The notes: generated by a model not told the origin, from the sequence alone. DNA of 64,000 nt from Nymphaea colorata (GCF_008831285.2 NC_045143.1:10673503-10737502); one strand, 5' to 3'; positions 50,451 through 63,666 are shown, numbered from the stretch's first letter. Translations and numbers: made by a program.

Positions 50451-51285
50451 AACCTGAGTCTCCACTTAATTTGCTATGAAAATGAGATGACTCTGCCAAA
50501 ATCTTGATAGAAAAAAGAAAAAAATTCCACTACAAGTGGGTTTAAGATCAATTCCACCATTTCTAGTTTAAAATCTTTGGGTGGTACACGTGAAGCTGAA
50601 GCATCCCCCTTTACCCTTCCCTTCGGAGTTCAGAACCTGCGGCCATAGGTGGCTACGGTGTCACCCTTCACAGTTTAAGGGAAAGCACCCATGGAAATCA
50701 AACTGAAGATGTGTTCTTATCATTTTTGCTGGCTGGACTAGCTATGCTATACTTCTTGGAGCTTCTAGTTTAAATTACATGTAACTTGGAAGGACAGTGC
50801 AAATCAGCACTATTGTCAAAATCCACATGAATCGGGTTTGCTAGAAACAAATTAGACCTTCCCTTACTCAATACAGGACTTGACATATTCAACCGAAGCC
50901 AACTTGCATGTTTGTTTGATCTTATGATGGTTTTACTTAACAAAATATTAATTAATTTTGGCCCTAATCACCATGATTTCGTTTCTACAACCCAATTTTA
51001 TCACTGTTCATGTAAAATGCTAACATTGGGACATGAAAATACTTAAATTAAGCCTTCAATTATCTTATATTTCTTTTCTGTCAGATCATATCTTCAGAAA
51101 GTAAAAAAGGTAGACTTCCAGTTGATCTTGCTTCAAATTAAGCAACCGTAAGACCTATGACGGCATTTGAGAAGAAGAATATTAATATGTTATTATAATA
51201 TAAAAAGTCTTAAAACATACGTTTAGAAATACCATTTTTTTCTATGAAATTGGTGTCGTTATTGGTATTGCTTTTAGATAAAACA
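50451..51285. other. Unassigned region
   Basis: I see no gene, repeat array or transposon ends. Confidence 0.45.
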
Positions 51286-51413
51286 GTCAAATATATGACA
51301 TAAGTATGTCATGTTTCCCAACACAAAAACATACATAGCTTTTTTGAGAGTCAAATATATGACATAACTATGTCATGTTTCCCAACACAAAAACATACAT
51401 AGTTTTTTTGAGA
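51286..51413. repeat. 64-bp tandem duplication
   Basis: Two near-identical units begin GTCAAATATATGACATAA at 51286 and 51350, differing at only a couple of positions. Confidence 0.9.
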
Positions 51414-51514
51414 CACGTACTTCAGGAACATGCATGACGTGCATACTTGCACATGCACATACAAAGTGTCATATTTTATTCATTAAGGATTTGACATTAA
51501 ACAAACATCCTTTA

Positions 51515-51985
51515 TGGGGCATTTGATAGCCTCAAATTTGAGATCCTTAGAGGGTATTTGATAGCTTCATATTTAAGATCCTCGGGGTTTGAGAACCATC
51601 AAGTCAATATAAGACTCCTTCTTTCGATCTTAAATCCTTTTTTTTTTCAATGCAAAGAAATAAAATAAAGATTTTAAATGTGGATCTTAGGTTTGACATA
51701 AGAACCTTAGTTTGATAAACCAGAGTTTTTACGACGAATCTTTTGCCACATCAACCAAACGTTGCAGGTCAGATCCACCTTAGATCATGGATTTCAAAAC
51801 CATAGTAACACATTTTTTAATGTGAAGAAGCAAAATAACGATATTAAGTGTGGATCCTACGTCTGACCTAAGATCATTAGTTTGATGAACCATGAGATTT
51901 TACCACGGAACTTTTGTCTTATCAACAAAAGCATGTTACATCAGATCTATGAATAGATTTCAAATATAAAGTATTCAAATGCCCC
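51515..51985. mobile_element. Candidate Harbinger-like MITE
   Basis: The ends GGGGCATTTGATA and TATTCAAATGCCCC are inverted repeats. TTA stands on both sides (51512-51514 and 51986-51988), the preferred PIF/Harbinger target. The left edge is repeated inside (GGGTATTTGATAGC at about 51554). The interior has repeated GATCTTAG/CTAAGATC-like words. Related patches lie at about 654-963 and 31770-31920. Confidence 0.55.
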
Positions 51986-51988
51986 TTA

Positions 51989-52923
51989 TGTTTATATCAT
52001 TTGCCTCTTGGCACTCTAAAGAGATTTGAGCATAATTGTAGAAGATTTGGCATTTAAACATATACATGTCCTTAAAGCTTGCATCGTCGCCTCTTGGTAT
52101 TTTAGGAGATTGAGTGTTTGTACGCAACACCAAGTTTAGAAAACAATACTTATGTCGAAAAACTCGTATAAAGCTTATTTTATTGGTATATAAATGAAGA
52201 AGAAATCAAAGGAATCGATCATCATTCGATTGAAACTTTCACGGCGCTTTCCACAGTCGGAAAACGTGAAGGGGAAAATTTTCACGCGACTGAAGAACAA
52301 CGACCTGTCAGCGCCGTCATTAATGAGGAGCACCCACGGAAAATGTCTCACGATTTCTTTGACAAAATGTTTGTGTTTGTGCTTGGGCCTATGCCTACTG
52401 TCGTACATGCTAGCGATTTTCTGGATGAGAACATCTCATCTTCATATCCCAAGTTTTTCCGGAACTTTTTGTTTCTGATAAAGTAGCGCTCTTTTGGCTT
52501 GGATTTATTGGACGGATCGTCAGCCCTGAGACTGACAACTGATGAGCCTGATTTTGTCTCTGACCAATAAAGTTTCACGTGAGTGACAGCCCCATATCTC
52601 AAACATCGCTCCCCCTCCCCCTATCTCTTATATGTAGAAAATATGATAAACTCTTGTAACTTTTTGGTTGGTTGTCTGTCTAAATCTAAAGATGTCACCA
52701 ACAATTTGGTTGTGTTCAAGGGTGCATTGAAAGATGTGCTTTGAAAGCAGTGACGAAAATAGAAATTTTTCATGGGAGTGAAATTAAAGTAATAAAATAA
52801 GCATCTAACCATAAAGTAAATATATCTTTTGTGACAGTTTTTTAATGACATAAAGTAATAAAATAAGCATCTAACCATAAAGGTAACCAATTGATTTCAA
52901 TTCTTCACTCTTTCTTTCTCTTT

Positions 52924-52957
<34 letters not shown>

Positions 52958-53662
52958 TTAAGAAGCATTCTTGCTATATCTTTTGTTTAGTCATTAAAAT
53001 AAAAGAAAATTTCTCGAGTTGACTTGTGATGACTGCTTAAGGAAATGCAAAGCCTGCAACAACTTTACTACGGACCTTTCGGCTGTTTGTTCACTAAAGA
53101 GGCGACAACAAATGGTTTTAACCGTGTTATAAAAACTTGATCGCAAACCTCCTGATTTTCTTTATTAAAAATTAAAATTATTTCCGTTTAAAGGCTATTT
53201 ATATTTTTAATAAATAACCGACGAACAAAATGTACGACAGTTTGGTATCCACAAAAACGGGAAAACATTCCTTTGTGTTTTATGTTAACCTAACGGGAAC
53301 CTAAAATAAATATACTCTCTCTCTCTCTCTCTTTCTCTCTCAACATTCTAGATCCCTGCCGCAGTATTGCGGCACTGTTAATGTTCTTTGTCCGATCAAA
53401 AACTGTACAGTTTACATTTATCAATGCTTATTTTGTTAAAAATATTTTAAACTAAATTAATTAGTAAATGAAAAGTCTTCTACCATCAAGATTTCATTCC
53501 GCAGTTTTATATATATATATATATATTTAAAATTCACAGGTCATGTTAAGATTCATCCAATCAATGCATCAGACAGATGTGATTATTAGTAACGCCCTTT
53601 TGAATGCATCGGATCGGATGCTGTGAGAGGGCAAAAATTTTCTCTATTCAAACTAGAATGAA
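51989..53662. other. Unassigned region
   Basis: Open frames at 52175-52602 on both strands have no recognisable domain. A 31-bp direct repeat beginning AAAGTAATAAAATAAGC occurs at 52786 and 52853. (TA)n tracts are at about 52930-52959 and 53510-53526, and (CT)n at about 53315-53340. Confidence 0.4.
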
Positions 53663-53671
53663 AAAATTCAC

Positions 53672-53787
<116 letters not shown>

Positions 53788-54105
53788 ACAGCGGAGAGAC
53801 TGAAAGGCAAATATATGTAGGTATGAGCGAAGTGGTTTGTCATAGCCCTCGATCGTTGAAGATCTGAGTAGCGTTTGAATCTGCCAAATTTTGGTTCTTT
53901 TGTCAATCGAATTTGTTTGTTGATTCTTTTTTCTTGTTTAATGCTTTTGTTTTACTATCGCGTCATGTTTGAAAGAAAGTACAAGATCAAATTTGATTCC
54001 TCTTCCCCTCTAATATGTATACAACAACTAGAAATCTCCTTCTTAAGACCGAATTATATATAAAAGAAAATGGCAGAGTATATATGTATATATATAAACA
54101 AGGAA

Positions 54106-54106
54106 A

Positions 54107-54158
<52 letters not shown>
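54106..54158. promoter_or_regulatory. (GA)n tract in the proximal promoter of the GATA gene
   Basis: This is a nearly pure GA tract of about 52 bp ending about 215 bases before the start codon, followed by GTATATATACGT, which could serve as a TATA-like element. GA repeats are known binding sites for plant BPC/GAGA-binding proteins; a role here is inference. The segment just downstream (54176-54225) is a second copy of 53816-53865. Confidence 0.5.
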
Positions 54159-54160
<2 letters not shown>

Positions 54161-54374
54161 GTATATATACGTAATGTGAGTGCAGTGGAATGTCATAGCC
54201 CTCCACCGTTAAAGATCTGATCAAGAACTATTCTTTTCCTTTTGCACCGTAGGCCCATCATCTGCCTTCCATGCTCCTATCTTCATCTCAGAATTCTCAC
54301 TTCTTCCCATATCTCTTTCTCTCCCGATCCTCCCTCGACCAGCAACATCATCCCATCCCCAACATTGCGCCACC

Positions 54375-55869
54375 ATGGCACACGCCCTGAACCTCTCCCT
54401 TGGTAGCGGCCAGCCGCTGCTCCAGAACAATTACCCTCAGGAATCTGCTGCCGCCGATCACTCTGCAGATCAGCTGGAACTTCTGTCTTCTCAATCAGTC
54501 TTTCATGGAAGAACTGGGAAAGATCAGGAGGAGCAGCTCTTCTCAGTGAGCAAGGAGGTGGAAGATGATCATCGCCGTGCCCGTGATCTGGGCGTTCACC
54601 TTACACTCGGTTGCCATGGCGACGGCACTGCTTCCAGTCCCTGCTGGATCAATGGCAGTTCTCCTGCAGCCAAGGCTGGGGAGCCATCTTCTACCACAAA
54701 TTTTGTTAGAGTTTGTGTTTTCTGCAACACTAGCAAGACTCCTCTATGGCGAGGCGGCCCACATGGCCCTAAGGTACACTGTTCTATCAATCTGTTCATC
54801 TGTCTATCCATGAATCTGTCCTTGTGGCAATAAACAGTTTTAATTTTTCAATCCTCTGATGCACTGTTTCCAAGCAAGATCTTGCGGACGTTCTAAGATG
54901 GGGCGTAGCGTTTTGACCATTTTTTTTTTTCATTGAATCCCATGTTCGATCTTTCTGTACTTTGAAATTAATGTTTGGAAAGTTTGGCTACTGATGTTTT
55001 CAACTACTACAAACGCCTACATATGTGTGGTAACTCTATAATATAAAGGATGATCCTTACTAATTAAATGGACCATCTAGAACATATAGATCATCAATTC
55101 TGCAAAAAGAAAAAGGAGGGCCTTTGATAACAGGAACATTGTGTTCTTTGAGAGAGGAACCTAGTGATCTTGTTACCAAATGCCATCTAAAGGAAAAAAA
55201 AAAAAAAAAAAAAAACAAAGTTGTTCACACCCTCACTCCTAAGCCTCTCTTTCTCTCTCTCCCCCCCCACAGTCCCCCCACAGTGTGTGCATCCTTGTTC
55301 TTTTGTCGTATAAAATCAAATTCCTTCTGCAATATTTACGTTATAAACTGTTTTATCCTGCTCCTTTATGTATCTTGAAAAATTGTTCCAATTTGAGATT
55401 TTGTTATGATTTGCCTAATCAAGCAAGATGCATCTGACATTGTGTTGTCGTTTTGCCATGTGGATCTGCGTCACAGTCTCTATGCAATGCATGTGGCATC
55501 AGATACAGAAAGGCTAGGCGCGCTTTAGCTGCTGCTGCTGCCGTCACTGATTCAGCTGCTCATTTCCCGGCAAATCCACCAATTCTGGCCCTGAACCGGC
55601 CTGACTTGATGACCAAAAGAAGGAAGCAATGCCGGAATCCGGCAAAGTTTGTGGGCAGGAGACAGGAAAAGCTGGGCCTAACAGCTTATGCAACAGATTG
55701 CGTGAAGGGTACTCAGGATCCAAGTGAAGGACTTTTCTTTTCTTCGGCACGCTTGAGCTTCGGTAAAGGCCTGAGCAGGCGTTCAGCGTTCCGCCAGGTG
55801 CTCCCCAAGGAAGAAGAAGACGCAGCAGAGCTCCTTATGGCTCTATCTTATGGCTTAGTTCACGGCTGA
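54375..55869 (+). CDS. B-class GATA transcription factor with LLM motif
   Basis: Nuclear zinc-finger transcription factor expected to bind (A/T)GATA(A/G). There are two exons, 54375-54773 and 55477-55869, joined with intact frame by GT/AG borders; product 263 aa. The intron interrupts the zinc finger, between K133 and S134. The finger is CX2CX18CX2C: Cys114, Cys117, Cys136 and Cys139, with TPLWRGGPHGPK before and LCNACGIRYRK after. A basic KRRK at 180-183 may be a nuclear localisation signal. The C-terminus AAELLMALSYGLVHG (249-263) is the LLM motif that defines the GNC/GNL and GATA15-17 type of B-GATAs, known in Arabidopsis for greening, cytokinin and light responses. I see no HAN motif in the N-terminus. 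It is clearly a B-GATA; the exact orthologue cannot be decided. A likely poly(A) signal AATAAA lies about 75 bases after the stop. Confidence 0.93.
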
Positions 55870-57038
55870 TCTGAGTCTCCTTCCCTTCTTATGGCAGAGG
55901 CCGGGTTTCTGGCCTTAGCTCTAAGCTCTGCCATGAAAAATGAAAATAAAAATAATGAACATACACAATCTATGGTTCCTTTTCATAGTTTGGGAGCAAA
56001 AATTTTTTGTGCATTAAATTGTTTGGCAAAATTATGAGGCTCTGGTTCTTGATCTGGCCTTGGATTAGTGAAGTAATGCGTTGTAGTCAATCACCAAACG
56101 TTTCATATTGACGTTGACAATTTGAAAAGAAAGAAAAAAAAAAGAAAAATCAGTGGCGGAGAGACGTACGAGCATAACAAAGACAAATCACTCAAAAACT
56201 TCCCTTCCCTTTACCAAAACAACACCGCCGATGAAGAACCCCTACTAAAAACAAAGAGAAAAACCACCCTTTTAAGCGAAAGAATTTACACTAATCCAAC
56301 ACGATATGTCCCTTCTCCACCAATAAAATAAATTAATATGTGGTAAATCATATTGGGCTGACCTCCTCAAATGGCATATCATGGTTGGTAGTGTTAGGGG
56401 CATGTTAGCAGTGCATTTTAATTTGATTTTTATGAGTGCTATGTTTCTCTGTTTATAATGATGGTGATATTGTTTTTGGAGGAAAAAGGTTGCTTTAGGC
56501 TCTTTTCTAGGTTGTGGATCTTAATCTTCTTAGGTGCATCTCTAATTTGATTTTCATGAGTATTATGCTTTTGTGTTTATAGTGATGGTGGTACTGGTTT
56601 TGAATGAAGGAAGTGGTTTTAGGCTCTTTTCTAGGTTGTGGGTCATAATGTTATTACTTAAGTGAAAGTATTGTGGGCTGACGACATATACAATATTTTC
56701 GTTGTTATTAGTTTACAAAAAACACTACAACACCTACTTGAACAGGTGTCAAAATGTCCAAAATATAGATGAGACCAAAAAGAAGGACATTGCCTATAAA
56801 GACAAAAAGGGCTGGAAAAAAAATTCTAAAAAACAAATTAAATTAGTGCCCCTCATTCAGTGAGTGCCTAAGTGGTGGCTCATAAGAAGTCGACCCATAA
56901 AGTAGATTCGATCCAATGGTCTGCTGGACTGAAGTCCACAACAAGAACAAGGAAACCCCTCCTCACAAGGACAAAATGAAAAAAAAAAAAAAACTCAAAA
57001 ATTACTTTTATATGAAAGAGGAAACTACCCTTCACAAG
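55870..57038. other. GATA gene 3' flank and intergenic region
   Basis: A diverged tandem duplication of about 105 bp occurs at 56421 and 56545 (shared TAGGCTCTTTTCTAGGTTGT). A short + strand open frame at 56122-56331 has no recognisable domain. Otherwise nothing was found. Confidence 0.5.
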
Positions 57039-57509
57039 TAGGGCTGCACAACGAGCCAAGCCAAGTCGGTCGAACTCCCTTGAAAAAACTCAGCTCGCTC
57101 AACTCATTTATAAACGAGTCGACTTCGAGCTTACAATGATACTCAAAATGATAAACGAGTCGAGTTCGAGTTTCAGGAACTCAACTCGTTTATACTCGAC
57201 TCGACTCACAAATCTGTACTCTATATAATATTGTCATAACCTGTTTCACAAGTTATACGAGTTAATGCTTATACGAGTTAACACCAAACGAGTTAACTCC
57301 TAAAAGAGTTAAATAGGTTAACCGAGTTGAGTTTGAGGTCAATTTTGTATATTTGAGTCAAGCTCAAGCTTGCTATAAGGAGCTCGAGTCGAGTTCGAGC
57401 TGGCCATGCTCGGGCTCGAGTCGAGCTGGCCAAGCTCGGGCTCGAGTCGAGTTCGAGTCAAGTTCGAGCTGGCCAAGCTCAGGCTCGACTCGGCTCATGT
57501 GCAGCCCTA
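57039..57509. mobile_element. hAT-like MITE of the GAGCTCGA family
   Basis: The 471 bp element has ends TAGGGCTGCACAACGAGCC and GGCTCATGTGCAGCCCTA, inverted repeats beginning with the YARNG-type TAGGG. Flanking octamers TTCACAAG and CTCACATG agree at 6 of 8. The right third (57358-57500) has GAGCTCGAGTCGAGTTCGAG-like units repeated several times. GAGTTAA units lie in the centre, as in the copy at 49949. Confidence 0.75.
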
Positions 57510-57517
57510 CTCACATG

Positions 57518-59160
57518 ACAAAGTACCATAAACTGAAAAGGAAAATAACTCCATGGTACCCAATGTGATCTTTTGCATGTCTGACCAACCTTGCAATATC
57601 TACATTTGAGCATCAACCATACTTTTTTTTTTTTCTAAGGAAAAGTATTCCGTCTTACTGGCTAAAAGAGAGCCAAAGCTCCCAATCAATCCTTCATTCT
57701 CTTTGAGGTACAAAGCTTACTTTCGATGCTTCTTGGTGTCGATCCCATTGTGCTTTAACTTGTGCATTTTTAGCTATACCCAAAGTTGATGCCTGACATT
57801 TTGAAAAGAAGGGAGGGCTGTGTACGAATTCCACCTCATCTGTTGCGCAATTAATTACTTTTATCTATTTATGTTTTCCATTTAGTTTCAAAGACTAACG
57901 CAATAATTGTTTTATTCCAACCTCATTTGTAGTCTGTTTGTGCTTATCACAAGATCATGCGCAATGCAATTGAGGAAAAATTGTCGTCCCACATTTTATA
58001 TTAGCAATTTTTGAGTCTTCTCAAAATCTTAATGATGTACATGCAATCCTCTATAGGTTCCAATCTAAAAAAATAATAGTTAGAACAGGTTATTTTATTA
58101 TCTTAAAGCGATTTTACAGGGAATATTGGACAATCCACAATCTCGTATATAAAATAGTTACACAAACCAAGACAAAAGATCCAACCATTAACAATATTAA
58201 GGCTTTTAATAATGTAGATCTCGTCTATGGAAGCAGGGGGTGCAGGGGCCTTTGGCCACCCCTCAAAATTAAAAAAAAATGCATGCAACTTTAAAAATAT
58301 TCATTTAGTTCTTCATAAAAAATTATACTTTGACCCCTGTTAAAATTTTGAAACCATTGTTCGGCCCATTTAATCAAAATTTTCTGGCTCCTCCCCTGTA
58401 TCAAAGAATTTATCAGATTGGGATATGATTACAAAAAAAAAAATGCAGTTTACATCGTAGTCCAGTCCTGCATTGGTTGCATGAACCAAACATGCCAAAG
58501 CCCATCTCTAAGATCTGGCTCGTATCTATGCTCAAGAAGTTTATATTTCTAGCTGCGTGGCTGTTTGCATGAGATTGTAGGTATGACCTAGAAAGGAGAG
58601 GCAAATACAGTGCAATAAGTATCTGTGATCTAAAGAAAAGGGGTTAATATAATATTAAGTGGATTCATTAGAGGTTGTTTGGCAGCAGAGACACTAAGTG
58701 ACATGTAAGTAGTTGCCCACACATAATTGATTTTTTTAAAATTTTGTATTGATATTTTTGAGTAATTTTTTTCTTACATGTTGGTGTCCCTTAAAACTTA
58801 AAATTTTATATTTGGTGTCATTTAACCAGAATTTTCTAGCTTTGGCCCTGCTCAATGAGTGTTCTAAAGAAGGAAATGTTCCTGCATCAAGCGCCTTCCT
58901 TATGGTGCTGACCATCTGTCGTGCACTCTTCAATGCCGCTCGTCCGGAAATTAGTTTAACAGTGTTAAATTTCCACTAGTTTATGCACGGTTTTAGATTG
59001 TTTCTATCATTTTTTATGCATTATTAACGAACAACTTGAAAGCATTAGAGTTTAGCATATCAAAGCAATAGCATGAGGATAATGTGAATGGGCAATTCGT
59101 GTTTGAGAAAAAGAAAAGAGAATCGAAGACCCTTCCCGGATCAAATGGGCTAAAATCAAT
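57518..59160. other. Unassigned intergenic region
   Basis: No gene was recognised. About 58230-58400 resembles the AT-rich repeat near 297-475 (shared GGCTCC-CCCC edge). A GGTTGTTTGGCAGCAGAGAC edge lies at about 58674. Confidence 0.4.
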
Positions 59161-59163
59161 AGG

Positions 59164-59567
59164 CTGTTGGAGCTTTGTGATGAATCAAGATAGCGTACCA
59201 AAGAAAATGCAGAAATCGAAAAAACCATTCATAGATCCATGTGTTTCATAGGGCGGAAGTAGAACCTGTAGAGGCGACCGCCGACTGAATGTGGGCGGCT
59301 GTTGGTAGAACGGCTACAGTCCCCATAGAGTCGTTCCCCTGCGAAGATAGCGGCAGCGGCGACAGCGGTAATGAGTTTCTCTTCTCAGCCATAGCAGCCC
59401 AGTGATAGGAACAGACAATTCACGTATGGCTAAGGGACCGATTACCTAGACGGTAAAAACTGAATGTGTCTCACACCATCACAAGACACAAGTATTTATA
59501 CTTAAGGGTCCGAAATGGATATGGACCCGTATCGACGCAGGACTATCCAGATGGGTAAATCCCAACA
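59164..59567 (-). repeat. Putative 3' long terminal repeat of the copia element
   Basis: Read on the - strand, the purine-rich AGTGGGAGAT is followed by TGTTGGGATTTACCC (plus-strand 59555-59580). That is the typical polypurine tract and start of a copia 3' LTR. The far end is uncertain; I place it near 59164, where the + strand reads TGTTGGAGC. No matching 5' LTR is present in the window. Confidence 0.5.
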
Positions 59568-62395
59568 ATCTCCCACTAGTCCAAGTCGATATCAAGGGTA
59601 AACAAAATGAATGGATTAGCCTTAAAATCCATTCTAAGATCTCACCTTTGTTGTCTTACAAAACTTCTCAACAAACAAATGAGAATACAAAATAAATAGA
59701 CAACAAACTGTATGTGATCACATTCATAAATGTTTGCATAATAGTGTGTTTATATTGAATTACACAAACTCATCCTCTTAACATGTTTAAAAAACATGCA
59801 AGATGCTAGCGCTTTAGTAAGAGGATCTACAACCATATCTGTAGTTCTAATGTGTTGAATACACACTATTTGATTATGTGTCTTTTCCTTAACAACAAAA
59901 TACTTAAGTTCCATATGCTTACAAGAAGTGATACTTTTGTTGTTGTTGAAAAAGAACACTGCAGCTTCATTATCACAGTGAACCTTAAGTGGTCTATCAA
60001 TAGATTCCACTATCTTACGTGTGAAATGAAGTTCTTTATCCAAATTTCTTGCGATGTAGTATCATATAATGCAATGAATTCTACTTTCATGGTATGAGCA
60101 GCAGTCACAGTTTTGCTCTTCCATGAGATGACACCTCTTGATAGAAGGAAAAAAAAAGTAGTAGTAGACTTTCTACTATCGGTACATCCTCCAAGATCGG
60201 CGTCAGAATAGCCAATCACTTCTAAATGGTCCACCTTGCGATATTTCAACATGTAATATTTTGTCCATTGCAAGTATCGCATGACTCTCTTTACGGCCTT
60301 CCAATGTGCCATGCCTAGATTAGACTGAAATCTACCAAGCATGCCAACAGCAAAAGAAATGTCAGACCTAGTGCAAATCTGCGCATATTGCAAGCTGTCA
60401 ACCGCTGATGCATATGGAATGTTGATCATTTGTGCTTTTTCAAATTCGTCCTTTGGACAATCATTTAGGCTCAATTTATCACCTTTAGCTATTGGTGCTG
60501 AAATAGGAGAACAATTCTCCATCCTATATATCTTAAGTACTTTATTGATATATGCTGATTGGAAGAGACTTAAAATACATTTAGATCTGTCTCGATGAAT
60601 CTCAATGCCGATAACATATGAAGCCTCACCCATGTCATTCATCTCAAATTGAGATGCAAGAAAATGTTTGGTCACTGTTAGCAATTGAATATCATTTGAA
60701 GCAAGTAAAATGTCATCCACATATAAAGTCAAAATTATGAACTTACTCTCACATGTCTTAAGATACACACATCGATCAATGATGTTTTCTGTAAACCCAA
60801 AAATTTAATGACTTCGAAAAACTTAATGTACTATTGAGTGAGGCTTGTTTAAGTCCACAAATTGCTTTGTTAAGCTTGCAAACCAAATGATCTTTACCAC
60901 TCCTAGAAAACCCTTGAGGTTGATCCATATATACCTTTTCATCCAAATCACCATTCAAGAAAGTCGTTTTCACATCCATTTGATATAGCTCTAAGTCAAA
61001 ATGAGCTAAAAGTGCAAGGACAATCCTCATTGACTCTTTAGCAAAGACATGTGAATATGTCTCATTATAGTCAATGTCCTTCATTTGTGTGAATACTTTA
61101 ACAACCAATCTTACCTTGTATCTCTCTATGTTGTCTTTAGAGTCTCTCTTGATCTTATAGACTCATTTGCACCCTACGGGTTTTATTCCTTCAGGCAACG
61201 ACACAAGACTCCATGTCTTATTTTTAGCTATAGAGTAAAGCTCTTCTTTCATGGCATTAATCCAGTGCCTGTATTGTTTGCTTTCAATGGCTTCAATAAA
61301 TGTGAAAGAATCATCATCAACATCTATGAAATCACTAGGCTCTTGTAGGTATACCATATAATCTGATGATATGGCAGATCTCCTGGTCCTTGTAGATCTA
61401 CGAACAGGTAATTAATCATTTTCAATTTGTATGTCTACATCATATTCGTGTTCATCAGTATGATCTACATTTAACTCATCTGGATCTGATGCATTACCTT
61501 TATGATTTGCATTCATGTCATCATGAGAGACAATGTAATCATACACATCAATGTTCTCTTTAGCAGGTTTACTTTCAACATCCTGTATTTCCTAAAAGTG
61601 GGGTTTTGTAATGCATCTAATTTAAATGAGTCATCTTTCAAGAACTTAGTCTTATCTGTTTCCACAATATGTGGTGTATGAGATGAACAATAAAACCTAT
61701 AGCCTTTTATCAAAGGCTTTTATGTAAGGGTTGTACAACTTAGCTTCAGCAGGACATCCCCTATGTGCATATATGAGAGAGAATGTTTCCTACCTGTCCG
61801 CAATTCGTAAGGAGTTGTGGGAACAACTTTAGTAGGAACCCTATTTTGGATATGCACTGTTGTCTTGAGAGCTTCACATTACAAGGTTAGAGGGATAGTA
61901 GAGTAATTTAACATAGCTCGAACCATTTCTTTAAGCGTGCAACTTCTTCTTTCAGCAACACTATTTTGGTAGGCACTGCCTGGCATAGTGTATTGAGGCA
62001 CAATGCCTTCTTCCTTTAGAAATCACGCTAATGGTCCCTCCCCTTGTCCCATCTCAGTAAACCTACCATAATATTCACCACTTCTATCTGATCTGACTAT
62101 CTTGATTACTTCACCAGTTTGTTTCTCTACTTATTTCTTATAGTCCTTGAAAACTTAACACACATCGGATTTTTCAAAGATTAAGTAGAGATATAAATAC
62201 CGAGAATAGTCATGTATAAAGGTGACAAAATACTTTTCGCCTGTGTAACAAGGAAGGAAATGTCCATAAACATCTGTGTGAACAATTACTAATCTTTCAG
62301 TACATCGCTCGACACCTTCTTTATATATATTAGTTTGCTTTGCTTTTATGGGTAAATCCCAACATAGGCGGCAAGCAAGAAATGCCAGCAAATTG
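59568..62395 (-). mobile_element. 5'-truncated Ty1-copia retrotransposon
   Basis: Pol segments run right to left. Integrase core fragment (62155-62391): TDVYGHFLP...FVTFIHDYSRYLYLY. Copia-type integrase C-terminus (about 61513-61713): GYRFYCSSHTPHIV. Reverse transcriptase (about 60500-61357): NKTWSLVSLPEG, QMDVKTTFLNGDL, and the catalytic YVDD in LYVDDILLAS. RNase H (about 59760-60250): YSDADLGGCTDSRKST and later DPLTKAL. Several stops and frameshifts break it, for example the tryptophan expected before VYKIK is a stop at about 61163. Gag, protease and the 5' LTR are missing; homology stops at about 62395. It is clearly better preserved than the + strand relic at 33380-38650. Confidence 0.88.
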
Positions 62396-62879
62396 AGTGC
62401 AATTTATGCTTCCCTCCTCTACCAGCACTGCAGCAACAACAATAAATAAATAAACATATATATCTATAGGAATGCATTCAAATATCCCGTAACAAAAACA
62501 GACCAATAATGAGTCAAGAACCCATTAGAATACTCATCAAACTAACAATACATTTGACTAACCTCTTCTCCAACCAAAAAATTAATAAAAGCAAACATGA
62601 GAAAATATGCAGCTAATTAGAATGGTAGAAGGACATGACCTGTTTCTCGAGCTCCCTATCTCTAGCTTCTACTTCTTGGCATCTTTGTTCTGCAAGCCCA
62701 AGATTATCACAAGAAAGTTGTCATACCATCATATACAATGTGCATGTACGCGTGAATGCAATTATTCTCCACTATGAAGCATAAAGTAGACCCTGAAGAC
62801 AAGGAGGTTCTCTTCCTAGAGCATATCAAGCTGCAAATTAAACTAAGAATGAAAACCTAGGTTGAAACCTAGATAAAAG
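62396..62879. other. Region right of the truncated copia element, with a candidate - strand exon
   Basis: On the - strand, about 62639-62688 reads QRCQEVEARDRELEKQ between an acceptor (TTGCAG) and a donor (GTCATG). This would be a short coiled-coil exon. I cannot name the gene, and one short exon is weak evidence. Confidence 0.25.
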
Positions 62880-63581
62880 CAATGTTATCACTGGCGTATC
62901 GTATCATGTATCGGTCGAGCCGACCATGATAAATATAGCGTAACGTATCGTAGAATTGATTTTTTAATTTAAAAAACTAAAAAATTAGTAAAAATAATGA
63001 AAAATCAATAAGATAGCCAAAAATCAGAAAAATTAAGAAAAATATATTTCATATAGAAAAGCTCATCAGACATATAAAAAAAAATCAATGATTCATCATT
63101 TACCATTTATATACCATAGGCATATATATCAACAACAAATTCAAAAATTAAAAGTATGACTAAGAGATTCAAAATAACGTATTAAAAAACATCCATGATC
63201 CATCACACATGCTAGTTTAGAGCCTTTAGACTTTAGAGTGTTGTGGAGTTTAGTAAACTACATAACGAGTTCATCAAATTGATGGTTTCTTCCTCAAATC
63301 AGAGATTTTTTGGGGAAACCAGCAAAATTTCCCCATCTCACTGCCTTTAGAGAAGTTTAAAGAAAGGAAGAGAGGGTCTTAGTTTAAAAGGATGATGCAA
63401 AAAGGGACCCGAGGCCCCTTTTTTAAAATTTAACCACTATTATAAGGTGTATCGTGTGTCGAGCCCAAATCATACGATACACTGGCATATCGCGCATCAA
63501 GCTGTATAGTCTGGGTTTTCTTCACCCAGATGAGCTTTATTGTACAATATAGGTCTGTATCGTATAATACGGATAGCACTG
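62880..63581. mobile_element. hAT-like non-autonomous transposon, copy 2 (GTATCG family)
   Basis: The 702 bp element starts CAATGTTATC and ends GATAGCACTG. An exact 8-bp direct repeat GATAAAAG (62872-62879 and 63582-63589) flanks it. It shares with copy 1 the left-end order of GTATCG words, the 13-bp palindrome GGTCGAGCCGACC (about 62913), the AT-rich interior and the GGCCCCTTTTTTAA block (about 63412). It is shorter and its right-end palindromes are more decayed. The acidic coding remnant of copy 1 was not seen here. Confidence 0.85.
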
Positions 63582-63666
63582 GATAAAAGGATGAAAAACT
63601 GTGACACTGGACTGAACATTTCAACTATGACAGCAGTTGTAACAAAGCCAGCATTTGGCGCAAATA

